A stretch of DNA of 64,000 nucleotides from Pseudomonas sp. B21-023 (GTDB lineage Bacteria > Pseudomonadota > Gammaproteobacteria > Pseudomonadales > Pseudomonadaceae), in assembly GCF_024749165.1 (NCBI RefSeq), contig NZ_CP087190.1, forward strand, positions 3,817,501-3,881,500, written 5' to 3'. The notes under the pieces are model-generated. The model worked only from the letters and a program-made list of their open reading frames with translations. It had not been told where the DNA came from and searched no databases. Within the stretch, counting starts at the first letter, position 1, and the number at the start of each line of letters is the position of its first letter. Made by a program: the position numbers and the translations under genes. This document shows positions 21,676-30,059 of the stretch, piece by piece.

Positions 21676-24008
21676 ACCAGCGGACCGATCAACGGGATCG
21701 GCCCCTCCCCTTCAGGCAGGTCGAACGCCACCTGGCACTGCCCGCCGTCGGCCTTGTCCACCTGCAGGCGGTTGTGCGGCGCCAGGTTTTCCAGGTAGAC
21801 CAGCCCATCCCAGCCCACCACCGCCTCGGCGCCGCTTTCCTGGTGGCGCACCCGGCTGCCCAGCTTGAGCTCCTGCTGATTGCCGTCGACCAACACCAGG
21901 CTTGCCGCCAGCACACGCTGGAGCGGGAACTCCAGCAGGTAGCCGCTGCCACGGCGCACCGCCACTCGCTGTTCCACCTGCGGCGCCAGCACATCGGCGG
22001 GCAGGTCCATGGGGTCGATCTCGTATTTGCCGCGGTAGTAGCCACTGCTGTAGGGCACCAGCAAGTGGCCATTGCGGTCGGTGCGACCGATCTGCTGGTT
22101 CTCGTAGCGCACCGGCACATCGGCGTAGCCGCTGGTGCTGACCACCACAAAGGCGTCGTCGATGCGGTTGGCGGCGAACAGCCCCGCATCCATCAGCACC
22201 AGCGAACCGCTGACGTCGGCCCAGCGGGTCATCTCGCCGCTGCTGCCGTAGGCGCCTACCTGCAACTGCACCGATTGCAGGCGCCAGGTCAGGTCGGCCT
22301 GGCGGTAGTCGTCGCGGTTGCCGCCGGTGGCGTAGCCCAGGTTATAGCCCACACCACCGCCCACCGGTACCGCCTGGCTGTAGTTGACCCGCTGCAGGTC
22401 CTGGCCGTCCTTGCTGCGCTCGGCGCTGAAGGCCAGGGTGCCGCGCAGGTCGAAGGGGATCACCAGTTGCGCCTGCACCGCCCACTGGCTGTCACCAACC
22501 TCGCGGTTCGCCGACAGGTACAGGCTGCTGTTGCGCCACAGCGGCTTGCTCCAGCTGAGGTTGATCAGCCGCGTGCGCGTGCCGTCACCGGCGCGCACAT
22601 CGAAGTAACCGGCGCCGAGGCTGCCGTAGCTGTCCAGGTTCAGGCTCAGAGTCGCCTGCTCGCTGCGCTGGCTCAGGCGCGTGTAAGGGCTGTCGACCCG
22701 CGACAGGTCGGCGTAGTCGCCATGGCGCTGCACACGCTGGTAGTTGAAGCCGATCCGCCGGCTGTTGTACTGGTAGCCCAGCGCCAGCTGCTGGCCTGTA
22801 TCGCCTTCAAAGCGGCTCTGGGTCACTGCCGCATTGAGCACGCCTAAGGTGCCCAGGCGCAGGTTGCCGCCCAGGCCGCCGAGCATCAGCGACTCGGCGC
22901 TCTCGGCATGGGTTTCCACGGTGAAGTAGTCGGATACACCGTGGCGCAGGGTCGCCGAGGCCACACCCGGACCATAGGCGAAATCGCGCACGGCGTAGTC
23001 GCGGCGCAGGCTGCCGGCGGCCACCGAGAAGTCCGACAGGCCCTTGGCCAGCAGGCTGCTGGTGACATAGAACGGCAAGGTGGTCGACACCTGCCGGCCC
23101 AGGGCATCGGTGGTGACCACCACCGCTTCGCCGGCGCCGTTGATGAACGGCACGTTGGTCAGGGTGTAGGGGCCAGGCTGCAACTCGGTACTGCTGCTCT
23201 TGTAGCCGTTGATGAACAGGTCCAGCGAGGTCGGCACAGCGGCTTCGCCAGCAAAGGCCGGCAACGGATAGGTGACCAGGTCGGGACGGGCGCCGAAGTC
23301 GCGGGACAGTTGCAGCCCGCCCACGCGCACCGAGGTGGTCCAGGGCAGCGCGCCGGTCACCAGGTCGCCGGCCTCATAAGTGAGCAGGCGCTGCTCGTCG
23401 GTGTAGCGGAAGGTGGTGTCGTAGCGCAGGAAGCCCTGGCGGCCCTGGGCCTGGGCACCATTGAACGACTGGCGCCATTGCCCGGTGGTGGAAAAGGTGC
23501 CCCAGTCGTCGAACAGGCGCAGCTCGTTCCAGGCGGCCAGGTAGCTGCCGCCCTCATCGGTGTCGTTGAGGTAGGCGTCGTAGTTGAGCAAGGCGCCGAA
23601 GCTGCTGCGCGCGTCGCTGGCCGGGTACAGGTTGCGCTCACTGACCTGCTGGTCGGGTAGCCAGGCCGGCGGCACCTGCAGCAGCAGGCGCTGGTTCTGG
23701 CTGTCGTAGTCGCTGTGCAGGCCGGAGATGTCGTCCAGGGCCACCTCGCCCTGAGGCTCTCCCGGCAGCCTGACGCCCGCCTCGCGCAGCACCTCGCTGG
23801 CCAGGTACAGGCGCCCGGCGCGCTGCTGCACCGGCACCAGCTCAGCCTTGGCCACCTGGTTCACCAGCAGGTCGAGGTACAGCGTGGCGTCGGCGATGGC
23901 GGCATGCTCCGAGGGCGGCGGCGGCAGCTCGTCGGCCACGCCCAGGCCGGGCCCCAGCACCGCCAGGCCCAGCCACAACCGGTGCGTTGCCACCCGCACC
24001 CAGCTCAC
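21666..24008 (-). CDS. csuD: Outer-membrane usher of the archaic (Csu-type) pilus
   Basis: The 780-residue protein has a signal peptide ending near GLGVA, an N-terminal periplasmic domain, a long beta-barrel region and a C-terminal fimbrial usher domain (ESGAEAVVGWDGLVYLENL). It forms the pore through which chaperone-bound subunits are exported and polymerised. The longest in-frame start is GTG at 24008; the better ribosome site (GGGAGGA) belongs to an ATG at 24025 in another frame that reads six codons and stops at TGA overlapping the GTG. Either translation is coupled or the true N-terminus is shifted. Confidence 0.93.
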   Translation of the reverse strand: MSWVRVATHRLWLGLAVLGPGLGVADELPPPPSEHAAIADATLYLDLLVNQVAKAELVPVQQRAGRLYLASEVLREAGVRLPGEPQGEVALDDISGLHSDYDSQNQRLLLQVPPAWLPDQQVSERNLYPASDARSSFGALLNYDAYLNDTDEGGSYLAAWNELRLFDDWGTFSTTGQWRQSFNGAQAQGRQGFLRYDTTFRYTDEQRLLTYEAGDLVTGALPWTTSVRVGGLQLSRDFGARPDLVTYPLPAFAGEAAVPTSLDLFINGYKSSSTELQPGPYTLTNVPFINGAGEAVVVTTDALGRQVSTTLPFYVTSSLLAKGLSDFSVAAGSLRRDYAVRDFAYGPGVASATLRHGVSDYFTVETHAESAESLMLGGLGGNLRLGTLGVLNAAVTQSRFEGDTGQQLALGYQYNSRRIGFNYQRVQRHGDYADLSRVDSPYTRLSQRSEQATLSLNLDSYGSLGAGYFDVRAGDGTRTRLINLSWSKPLWRNSSLYLSANREVGDSQWAVQAQLVIPFDLRGTLAFSAERSKDGQDLQRVNYSQAVPVGGGVGYNLGYATGGNRDDYRQADLTWRLQSVQLQVGAYGSSGEMTRWADVSGSLVLMDAGLFAANRIDDAFVVVSTSGYADVPVRYENQQIGRTDRNGHLLVPYSSGYYRGKYEIDPMDLPADVLAPQVEQRVAVRRGSGYLLEFPLQRVLAASLVLVDGNQQELKLGSRVRHQESGAEAVVGWDGLVYLENLAPHNRLQVDKADGGQCQVAFDLPEGEGPIPLIGPLVCQ

Positions 24009-24025
24009 ACACGATTTCCAACCAT
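24005..24025 (-). other. Six-codon leader ORF overlapping the usher start
   Basis: ATG at 24025, behind a strong GGGAGGA, encodes MVGNRV and stops at TGA. That stop shares GTGA with the GTG start of the usher. The usher's own start lacks a clear Shine-Dalgarno, so termination-reinitiation on this short ORF could drive usher synthesis. Confidence 0.45.
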
Positions 24026-24067
24026 TGCCGGGTCCTCCCTGGCCCCTGTGATCCGTTCAAGCGCGGC

Positions 24068-24844
24068 TCATTGCCCCTGTTTGATGGCCTGTGCCACCTC
24101 CTGGCCGTTGACTCGCCCTTTCAGCACGCTGGCGGCGCCCGGCGTGGCCGGTGCCGGCCAGCGCATGCTGGCGCCAGGCAACACATAACCGAGCAGCCCT
24201 TCGACCAATGGCCTGTCCTGACCGGCTTGCTGCAGCACCACGTCGGTCAGCCGCGCATGCACAGGCCCCGTGTTGCGCAGCTCGACATAGGGTTTGCCTT
24301 GTACCGTCACCGCGTGCCAGCTCAACTGCGGCTTGCCCACGCCTTCGGCGCTGCGCTTGCCCGCAGGGTCGGGTTTGCCCCACAGCCCCTCGCCGTAGAC
24401 GAACAGCGGCACCGAGTAGCGCATCTGCAAACGGATCGCTGCCTTCGGCCCTTCACTGGCGGCATCGGTCGGCAGCGGCGACGGGATCTCATCGATGATG
24501 ATGCGGTATGCCTGTTCCTGACCTGCGGGCGAACCGCCGGTGCGGGTCAGGCGGATCAGTTGTTTCTGCCCCGGCGCAATGTTGGCCACCGGCGGGCTGC
24601 CGATGATCTCGCGCTGGGCCTGGAACTGCTCCTGGTACTCGCCCTGGCGCCAGGCGAACACCCGCACCTGCAGGCTGGTCGGCGCCGAGCCACGGTTTTC
24701 CAGCCACAGCGCGCCGGCCTTCTGGTCGGCCTCAAGCACTGGGTCGATCGGCCAGATCAGCACCGAGGTGGCCGCGAAGGCCGGTGCGCTGGCCAACAGC
24801 AGCACCCCGATGATTCCTCGCGCCCATTTCGCGCCTGCCCCCAT
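24068..24844 (-). CDS. csuC: Periplasmic pilus assembly chaperone (CsuC-like)
   Basis: The 258-residue protein has a signal peptide (VLLLASAPAFA) and the two immunoglobulin-like domains of COG3121 chaperones, with GALWLENRGSAPTSLQVRVF and LIRLTR in the first and VELRNTGPVHARLTDV in the second. It holds subunits by donor-strand complementation for the usher. AAAGGAG stands before the ATG; it lies 34 bp after the last SCPU subunit gene. Confidence 0.93.
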   Translation of the reverse strand: MGAGAKWARGIIGVLLLASAPAFAATSVLIWPIDPVLEADQKAGALWLENRGSAPTSLQVRVFAWRQGEYQEQFQAQREIIGSPPVANIAPGQKQLIRLTRTGGSPAGQEQAYRIIIDEIPSPLPTDAASEGPKAAIRLQMRYSVPLFVYGEGLWGKPDPAGKRSAEGVGKPQLSWHAVTVQGKPYVELRNTGPVHARLTDVVLQQAGQDRPLVEGLLGYVLPGASMRWPAPATPGAASVLKGRVNGQEVAQAIKQGQ

Positions 24845-24878
24845 GCCCCTCTCCTTTTCTGTTATCCGCGGTGGCCTT

Positions 24879-25382
24879 TCACCAGGTCACCGTCACTTGC
24901 ACGACATCGGTGTAGGTCCCCGCCGGCAAGGTGCCGGTCAGGGTGGTACGGCCATAGACCGGCAGCTTGATCGCGGTCGGGTCGCTGTAGCTCACCGCCA
25001 CGCTGCTGCCGATGCCCAGGCTCTGGCTGAAACCAGCGTCGCGGTAAAGCTGGTAGGCCAGCAATTGCGTACCGCCCGAACGCTTGAGGTTGCGCGTGCC
25101 GCTGGCGCTGTTCTGGCCGCCGTCCAGGCTCATGCTCAGGGCCACGCCGGGGGTGCACTGGAACGTCACCGTGCTGCCGCCGAGCGAGGTGCTCAGGGTG
25201 GCCGTGGACAGTGCCGAGCTGGTGCCGTAGTCGAGCACGCCATAGGCCGTCACGCCGCCCACAACCAGGCAGCCCGCGACGATCTGCGCCGTCACCTGGA
25301 AGGTGCTGGTGGTGACCGCGTGGGCACCCGGGGTCAACGTCAGGCACACGCCGACCGCCAGCAGCCGCGCAGTGCCTGGCAT
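24879..25382 (-). CDS. SCPU-domain pilus subunit
   Basis: The 167-residue secreted subunit has a signal peptide to about GAHA, then a single SCPU domain: CLVVGG, LDYGTSSALS, MSLDGGQNSASGTR, AYQLYRDAGF and the C-terminal strand YTDVVQVTVTW. It starts 3 bp after the preceding subunit gene. It would be a minor subunit between the rod and tip in a Csu-type pilus, by analogy with Acinetobacter CsuB. Confidence 0.85.
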   Translation of the reverse strand: MPGTARLLAVGVCLTLTPGAHAVTTSTFQVTAQIVAGCLVVGGVTAYGVLDYGTSSALSTATLSTSLGGSTVTFQCTPGVALSMSLDGGQNSASGTRNLKRSGGTQLLAYQLYRDAGFSQSLGIGSSVAVSYSDPTAIKLPVYGRTTLTGTLPAGTYTDVVQVTVTW

Positions 25383-25385
25383 GGC

Positions 25386-25919
25386 TCAGAAACTCAGCTC
25401 GACCGCCACCGTGTCGGTGTACACCCCGGCCGGCAGGCCGGCTTTACCCCGGGCCTGGCCATACAGGTTGACGGTCTGCGCCACGCCGGTACTGGTCGGC
25501 AGGGTAATGGTGCCGTCGATCGCCAGCAGCTGGGTGTGTCCGGCGTCGGTGTAGAAGTCGTAGGGCACGAAATTGCCCGCGCCATCGGCCAAGGCCCGGG
25601 TCCCCCCGGCGGACTGCGAGTCATGGGCGCCGGCACGCACCTTGATCGTCGGCACCGTGCCTGCCGAGCAGAGAATACTCATGGCCCCGCCTCCGCCGCC
25701 GAGCACCTGGCCATTGGCGGTGGTGAACAGCGAATCCTGGGTGCCAAAGTTGAGGCTGCCGAAATTCAGCCCCGAGGTGCCGCCGCTGCCATTGACCTGA
25801 CAGGCGGCGGTCAGGGTCAGGGTCGAGCTGATGGTGCCGGTCACGGTAGCGGCCTGGGCCTGGGCCGCCAGGGCGAGGCCAAGGCCGGCGAGCATGCAGC
25901 GGGTGAGGTGCTTGGGCAT
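25386..25919 (-). CDS. SCPU-domain pilus subunit, probable major rod pilin (CsuA/B-like)
   Basis: The 177-residue subunit has a clear signal peptide (MPKHLTRCMLAGLGLALAAQAQA) and a small, Gly/Thr/Ser-rich SCPU domain with LNFGSLNFGTQ and YTDTVAVELSF. Of the four single-domain subunits it most resembles the CsuA/B rod pilin. It is the third gene of the operon, whereas csuA/B leads the Acinetobacter operon. AAGGAGA precedes the ATG. Confidence 0.82.
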   Translation of the reverse strand: MPKHLTRCMLAGLGLALAAQAQAATVTGTISSTLTLTAACQVNGSGGTSGLNFGSLNFGTQDSLFTTANGQVLGGGGGAMSILCSAGTVPTIKVRAGAHDSQSAGGTRALADGAGNFVPYDFYTDAGHTQLLAIDGTITLPTSTGVAQTVNLYGQARGKAGLPAGVYTDTVAVELSF

Positions 25920-25936
25920 CGGAATCTCCTTGCGTG

Positions 25937-26485
25937 TTACCAGTCCAGGGTCACCCTGAGGGTGTCGCGATACAGCCCGGCGGGCAGCGCGCGCGGTTGC
26001 GCGACCACTACGCCGTAGATGGGCACGGGCACTTGCTGGGTACTGCTGATGGTGAAGGTACGGGCCTGGCCGATGCCGTAGCGGCTGTTGCCGCCCGGGT
26101 CGATGGCCAGTTGGTAGGGAATGAGCTCGCGGCCATTGCTCAGGCGGCGCACGCCGTCGCTACCGTTCTGGCCACCGTTGATGCGCACGCTGAAAGCGCG
26201 CACCTGGGGCGAACAGCTGATCTGCAGGCTGCCCTCGCCGCCGGCCTCGTCGACCCGGCTGGTCAAAGGCTGGTCCCAGGTCGGCCCCCGCGCACCGAAG
26301 TCCATCAACCCCGGGTTGCCCAGGGTGGCCGGTTGCGGGTCGCTGCTGATCTGACAGGCGGCGCTGATCACCAGGCGCGCCTGGATGAAGCCGGTGGTGG
26401 TGCCGTGGGCCGCGCCAGTGGGCAACAGCAGCGGGCCGAGGGTCAGCAGCAGGATCGATCCACGGTGCAACACTTCCATGAGCAT
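25937..26485 (-). CDS. SCPU-domain pilus subunit
   Basis: The 182-residue secreted protein has a signal peptide (ILLLTLGPLLLPTGAAHG) and one SCPU domain: CQISSDPQPATLGNPG, FSVRINGGQNGSDGVR, IPYQLAID and YRDTLRVTLDW. It is the second gene of the pilus operon and a probable minor subunit. Spacing to neighbours is 9 and 17 bp. Confidence 0.83.
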   Translation of the reverse strand: MLMEVLHRGSILLLTLGPLLLPTGAAHGTTTGFIQARLVISAACQISSDPQPATLGNPGLMDFGARGPTWDQPLTSRVDEAGGEGSLQISCSPQVRAFSVRINGGQNGSDGVRRLSNGRELIPYQLAIDPGGNSRYGIGQARTFTISSTQQVPVPIYGVVVAQPRALPAGLYRDTLRVTLDW

Positions 26486-26494
26486 GAAGCCTCC

Positions 26495-27022
26495 CTACCA
26501 GGTGACCGTGACTTTGAGCAGGTCGGTATACAGGCCGGCGCGGGGTACCCAGGCCAGCTTGTCGATCCGTGCGTAGAGGGGAAGCTGCGCCGAACCGCTG
26601 TCCGGCACCCGCGCCGATTGCGCAGCGTCCACCGCCAACGGCTGGCGCCAGGCGGCGTCGCGGTAGAGACGATAGGGAATCGGCCGGGCCTGGACATCGC
26701 GGCTCGCCAGGTAGCGCAGTTCGCCGATGCCGCCGTGCTGGCCGCCATCGACACGTACCTGGTACGGGGTATCGGGGTTGCACTCCAACCGCGGCGGGCG
26801 CTGGGCCAGCAGAGCGCCACTCAACGGCGCACCAGGGCCATCCAGGCGCGCCGCGCTGCCCAGGTCGATGCGCCCCAGCGCCTGCGGGCCGGCATCGCGC
26901 TGCTGGTTGACCAGCATGCACCCGCGCTGCACGCGCACCTGCACTTCAACGAGAAAATCCGCTGCCATGGCGTTGCCACTCAACCACAGGCCCAACAGCA
27001 TGGCCACAAAGCGCTCCGTCAC
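26495..27022 (-). CDS. SCPU-domain pilus subunit, first gene of the operon
   Basis: The 175-residue secreted protein (signal peptide to about GNAMA) has one SCPU domain with CMLVNQQ, YQVRVDGGQHGG, PYRLYRDAAW and the C-terminal strand YTDLLKVTVTW. The start is GTG at 27022 behind AAGGA. It opens the seven-gene minus-strand operon that runs to the tip adhesin and faces the bacteriophytochrome gene. Confidence 0.83.
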   Translation of the reverse strand: MTERFVAMLLGLWLSGNAMAADFLVEVQVRVQRGCMLVNQQRDAGPQALGRIDLGSAARLDGPGAPLSGALLAQRPPRLECNPDTPYQVRVDGGQHGGIGELRYLASRDVQARPIPYRLYRDAAWRQPLAVDAAQSARVPDSGSAQLPLYARIDKLAWVPRAGLYTDLLKVTVTW

Positions 27023-27323
27023 CTGACAATCCTTCCTGTATAGGTTGAACTTGAGCGTAGCAGCGCGATTGGATCCGGGCCGGGCAAGCCCTACCCCTCT
27101 TTGGCATTAATGAAAATGGCGGGGCTGGGGCTGTGCAGTTCATTGCGGGCCTGACAAACGTGACACGATTGAATTTTCTCGCCTGATAACGAAACCCCAG
27201 CGCCTGGCGCCTTTCAAAACAATCAGATCCCGGCAAAGCGGCCGGCATTCTGATACCGTTCACCAACAACATCCTGTGCAATACGCATGCGCCATGCGTG
27301 GACGGACCCTACAGGAGAGTCCC
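27023..27323. promoter_or_regulatory. Divergent promoter region of the pilus operon and bphP
   Basis: This 301-bp gap must hold both promoters. It is AT-richer than its flanks in places (GGCATTAATGAAAATGG near 27101; CGATTGAATTTTCTCGCCTGATAACG near 27166). I found no confident -35/-10 pair or palindrome, only that the two units share control DNA. Confidence 0.4.
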
Positions 27324-29576
27324 GTGACGACCGAACCGACCTCGCTCGAGCAGGCCATCGAGCGCTGTGCCCAGGAACCGATCCAGGTTCCGGGCAGCAT
27401 TCAGCCACAGGGTTTCCTGTTGGTGCTGGACGAGACCGACCTGCGTATTCTCCAGGCCAGCGAGAATACCGAACGTTGGCTGGGCGTACCTGCCCGCGCG
27501 CTGGCGGGCCAAGCCTTCGCCGAGCTGGTCAGCACCAGCTTCGACCTGCGCACCCGCCTGGCCAACCTGCCCGACGACGAAATCTTCCCGTTTCACATCG
27601 GCGATACACACCTGCACCATGGTGCGCCCTGGCAAGCGCCGCTGCGGGTCCTGGCACACCGTCACGACCAGGTGCTGATCCTCGAACTGGAACCCCACCG
27701 CAGTGCTGCGCAGGGTGGCGAAAAGGACAACTACTACCCGCTGGTCCGCGCCTTCGTCAGCACCCTGCACCAGGTCAGCAGCATCGACGAGTTGCTGCTG
27801 CAATCAGTACGCCAGATCAAACGCATCACCGGCTTCGGCCGGGTCAAGGCCTACCGCTTCGACAGCGAGGGCACCGGCACGGTCCTGGCCGAGGATGCCG
27901 ACCCCGGCTACCCGAGCTACCTGGGGCTGTGCTTCCCCGCTTCGGACATCCCGCGCCAGGCCCGCGAGCTGTACCGGATCAACCGCATCCGGGTGATCGA
28001 AGACGCCAACTACCAACCCTCGCCCCTGGTGCCGGCCAGCAATCCGCGTACCGGCAAGGCCCTGGACATGAGCTTCGCCTCGCTGCGCAGTGTGTCGCCG
28101 GTGCACCTGCAGTACATGCGCAACATGGGCACACTGGCGTCGATGTCGTTGTCCATCGTGGTCGATGACCAGCTATGGGGCCTGGTGTCCTGCCACCATG
28201 ACCAGCCTAGGCCGGTGGATTTCCAGACCCGCACCGCCTGCGAACTGCTGGCCAATGTGCTGTCGTTGCAGATCGAGGCCATCGAGTCCCACGACAGCAC
28301 ACGCCAGCTGCTCGACTTGCGCCAGCGCATCGTGCGCATGCTCGGCTCGATGGCCGACCATGACAGTGTCAGCGATGGCCTGCTCGCCCAGCCCGAGGTG
28401 ATGCTGCAGTTCGCCGGAGCCTCGGGGGCGGCGATCATCAGCGCCGAGCGCTGCGACCTGATCGGCGCCACCCCGCCAGCGTCGCTGGTCAATGCCCTGG
28501 CGCACTGGCTGGCGCGGCGTGACGGCCAGGCGGTGTTCCACACCGACAACGTACAGCGTGACATCGATGAACTGCCTGAATTGGCCCGGCATGCCGCCGG
28601 GGTGCTGGCAGTCGCGATCTCGCAGATTCATTCGCACTATCTTGTATGGTTCCGGCCCGAGCAGGCCCATACGGTGAACTGGGCGGGCCAACCGGAGAAG
28701 TCTGTCGGTCCGCAGGGCAATCTCAACCCACGGCACAGCTTCGACCGCTGGCAGCAGGAAGTGCGCGGCTTCAGCGCGCCTTGGCACCCGCTGATCATCG
28801 AAGGCGTGATGGAGTTGCGCGGCGCGGTGCTCGGCATCGTCTTGCGCAAGGCCGAGGAACTGGCACAGCTGGCCGGCGAGCTGAAGCGCTCGAACAAGGA
28901 ACTCGAAGCGTTTTCCTACAGCGTGTCCCACGACCTGCGTGCTCCGCTGCGGCACATCGCCGGCTACAGTGAACTGCTCGGCGAAATAGAGGGAGAGCAG
29001 CTCTCCGAACGCGGCAAGCGCTTCCTCAGCCATATCGAGGATGCCGCGCAATTCGCCGGTACCCTGGTGGACAACCTGCTCAACTTCTCGCAGATGGGCC
29101 GTTCCGCGCTGCGCCTGTCCGACGTCGACCTCAATACCCTGGCCGACACCATCCGCTCGGAGCTGGCGCCGGACTACGCGGGGCGTGACATCGTCTGGGA
29201 AATCGCCGACCTGCCCAAGGTGATCGCCGACCCGGCTTTCATCAACATGGTCCTGCACAACCTGATCGCCAATGCCATCAAGTACACCCGCGGCCGCGCC
29301 CCCGCGCGCATCGAGATCGGCTCGGTGCGTCACCGGCACGAACTCGAGTTCTATGTGCGCGACAATGGCGTGGGCTTCGACATGGCCTATGTCGACAAGC
29401 TGTTCGGCGTGTTCCAGCGCCTGCACCGTATGGAAGAGTTCGAAGGCACCGGGATCGGCCTGGCCAGCGTGCGCCGCATTATCGAGCGCCACGATGGGCG
29501 GGTGTGGGCCGAGGGCCGCATCAACCAGGGCGCCAGCTTCCACTTCACCCTGCCACTAAACCCAAAGTCTGCCTGA
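27324..29576 (+). CDS. bphP: Bacteriophytochrome histidine kinase BphP
   Basis: The 750-residue photoreceptor has PAS-GAF-PHY followed by HisKA and HATPase domains. C15 in ERCAQEPIQ is the biliverdin attachment cysteine; GAF has the PASDIP motif; the PHY tongue has WAGQPEK and PRHSF. The phosphorylated histidine is H536 (SVSHDLRAPLRH), with NLIANAIKYT, DNGVGFD and GTGIGLASV forming the ATP site. Red/far-red light should switch kinase activity. A GTG start at 27324 behind AGGAG is preferred over in-frame ATGs at 27294 or earlier. Chromophore supply (bphO, heme oxygenase) is not in the window. The receiver gene follows by 11 bp. Confidence 0.95.
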   Translation: MTTEPTSLEQAIERCAQEPIQVPGSIQPQGFLLVLDETDLRILQASENTERWLGVPARALAGQAFAELVSTSFDLRTRLANLPDDEIFPFHIGDTHLHHGAPWQAPLRVLAHRHDQVLILELEPHRSAAQGGEKDNYYPLVRAFVSTLHQVSSIDELLLQSVRQIKRITGFGRVKAYRFDSEGTGTVLAEDADPGYPSYLGLCFPASDIPRQARELYRINRIRVIEDANYQPSPLVPASNPRTGKALDMSFASLRSVSPVHLQYMRNMGTLASMSLSIVVDDQLWGLVSCHHDQPRPVDFQTRTACELLANVLSLQIEAIESHDSTRQLLDLRQRIVRMLGSMADHDSVSDGLLAQPEVMLQFAGASGAAIISAERCDLIGATPPASLVNALAHWLARRDGQAVFHTDNVQRDIDELPELARHAAGVLAVAISQIHSHYLVWFRPEQAHTVNWAGQPEKSVGPQGNLNPRHSFDRWQQEVRGFSAPWHPLIIEGVMELRGAVLGIVLRKAEELAQLAGELKRSNKELEAFSYSVSHDLRAPLRHIAGYSELLGEIEGEQLSERGKRFLSHIEDAAQFAGTLVDNLLNFSQMGRSALRLSDVDLNTLADTIRSELAPDYAGRDIVWEIADLPKVIADPAFINMVLHNLIANAIKYTRGRAPARIEIGSVRHRHELEFYVRDNGVGFDMAYVDKLFGVFQRLHRMEEFEGTGIGLASVRRIIERHDGRVWAEGRINQGASFHFTLPLNPKSA

Positions 29577-29587
29577 GGCCGGACATC

Positions 29588-30049
29588 ATGCTCAAACCTA
29601 TCCTGCTGGTCGAAGACAACCCCAGAGACCTCGAACTGACCCTGCTCGCCCTTGAGCGCAGCCAGCTGGCCAACGAGGTGGTCGTCGTGCGCGACGGCGC
29701 CGATGCGCTGGACTACCTGCTGCGGCGCAACGCCTTTGCCGGACGCGACGGCGGCAATCCGGCGGTGATGCTGCTGGACCTGAAGCTGCCCAAGGTCGAT
29801 GGCCTGGAAGTCCTCAAGGTAGTGCGCGAAACCGCCGAGTTGCGCAGCATCCCCATCGTCATGCTGACGTCCTCGCGCGAGGGGCCGGACCTGAGCCGGG
29901 CCTATGAGCTCGGGGTCAATGCCTATGTGGTCAAGCCTGTGGAGTTCAAGGAGTTCGTCACCGCCATCTCCGACCTGGGCATGTTCTGGGCGGTGCTCAA
30001 CGAACCACCACCCGGTTCGCTGCGCCTGAACCGACGCGGCAGCAACTGA
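29588..30049 (+). CDS. Single-domain response regulator (Rcp1/BphR-like)
   Basis: The 153-residue protein is a lone receiver domain with acidic pocket VEDN, phospho-acceptor D64 (LLDLKLPKVDG), LTSS and the conserved lysine in VVKPVEF. It has no output domain. In phytochrome operons such proteins take the phosphate from the phytochrome kinase. The ATG at 29588 has a GAGG site; the frame is open upstream into bphP. Confidence 0.92.
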   Translation: MLKPILLVEDNPRDLELTLLALERSQLANEVVVVRDGADALDYLLRRNAFAGRDGGNPAVMLLDLKLPKVDGLEVLKVVRETAELRSIPIVMLTSSREGPDLSRAYELGVNAYVVKPVEFKEFVTAISDLGMFWAVLNEPPPGSLRLNRRGSN

Positions 30050-30059
30050 GGCGGACACG

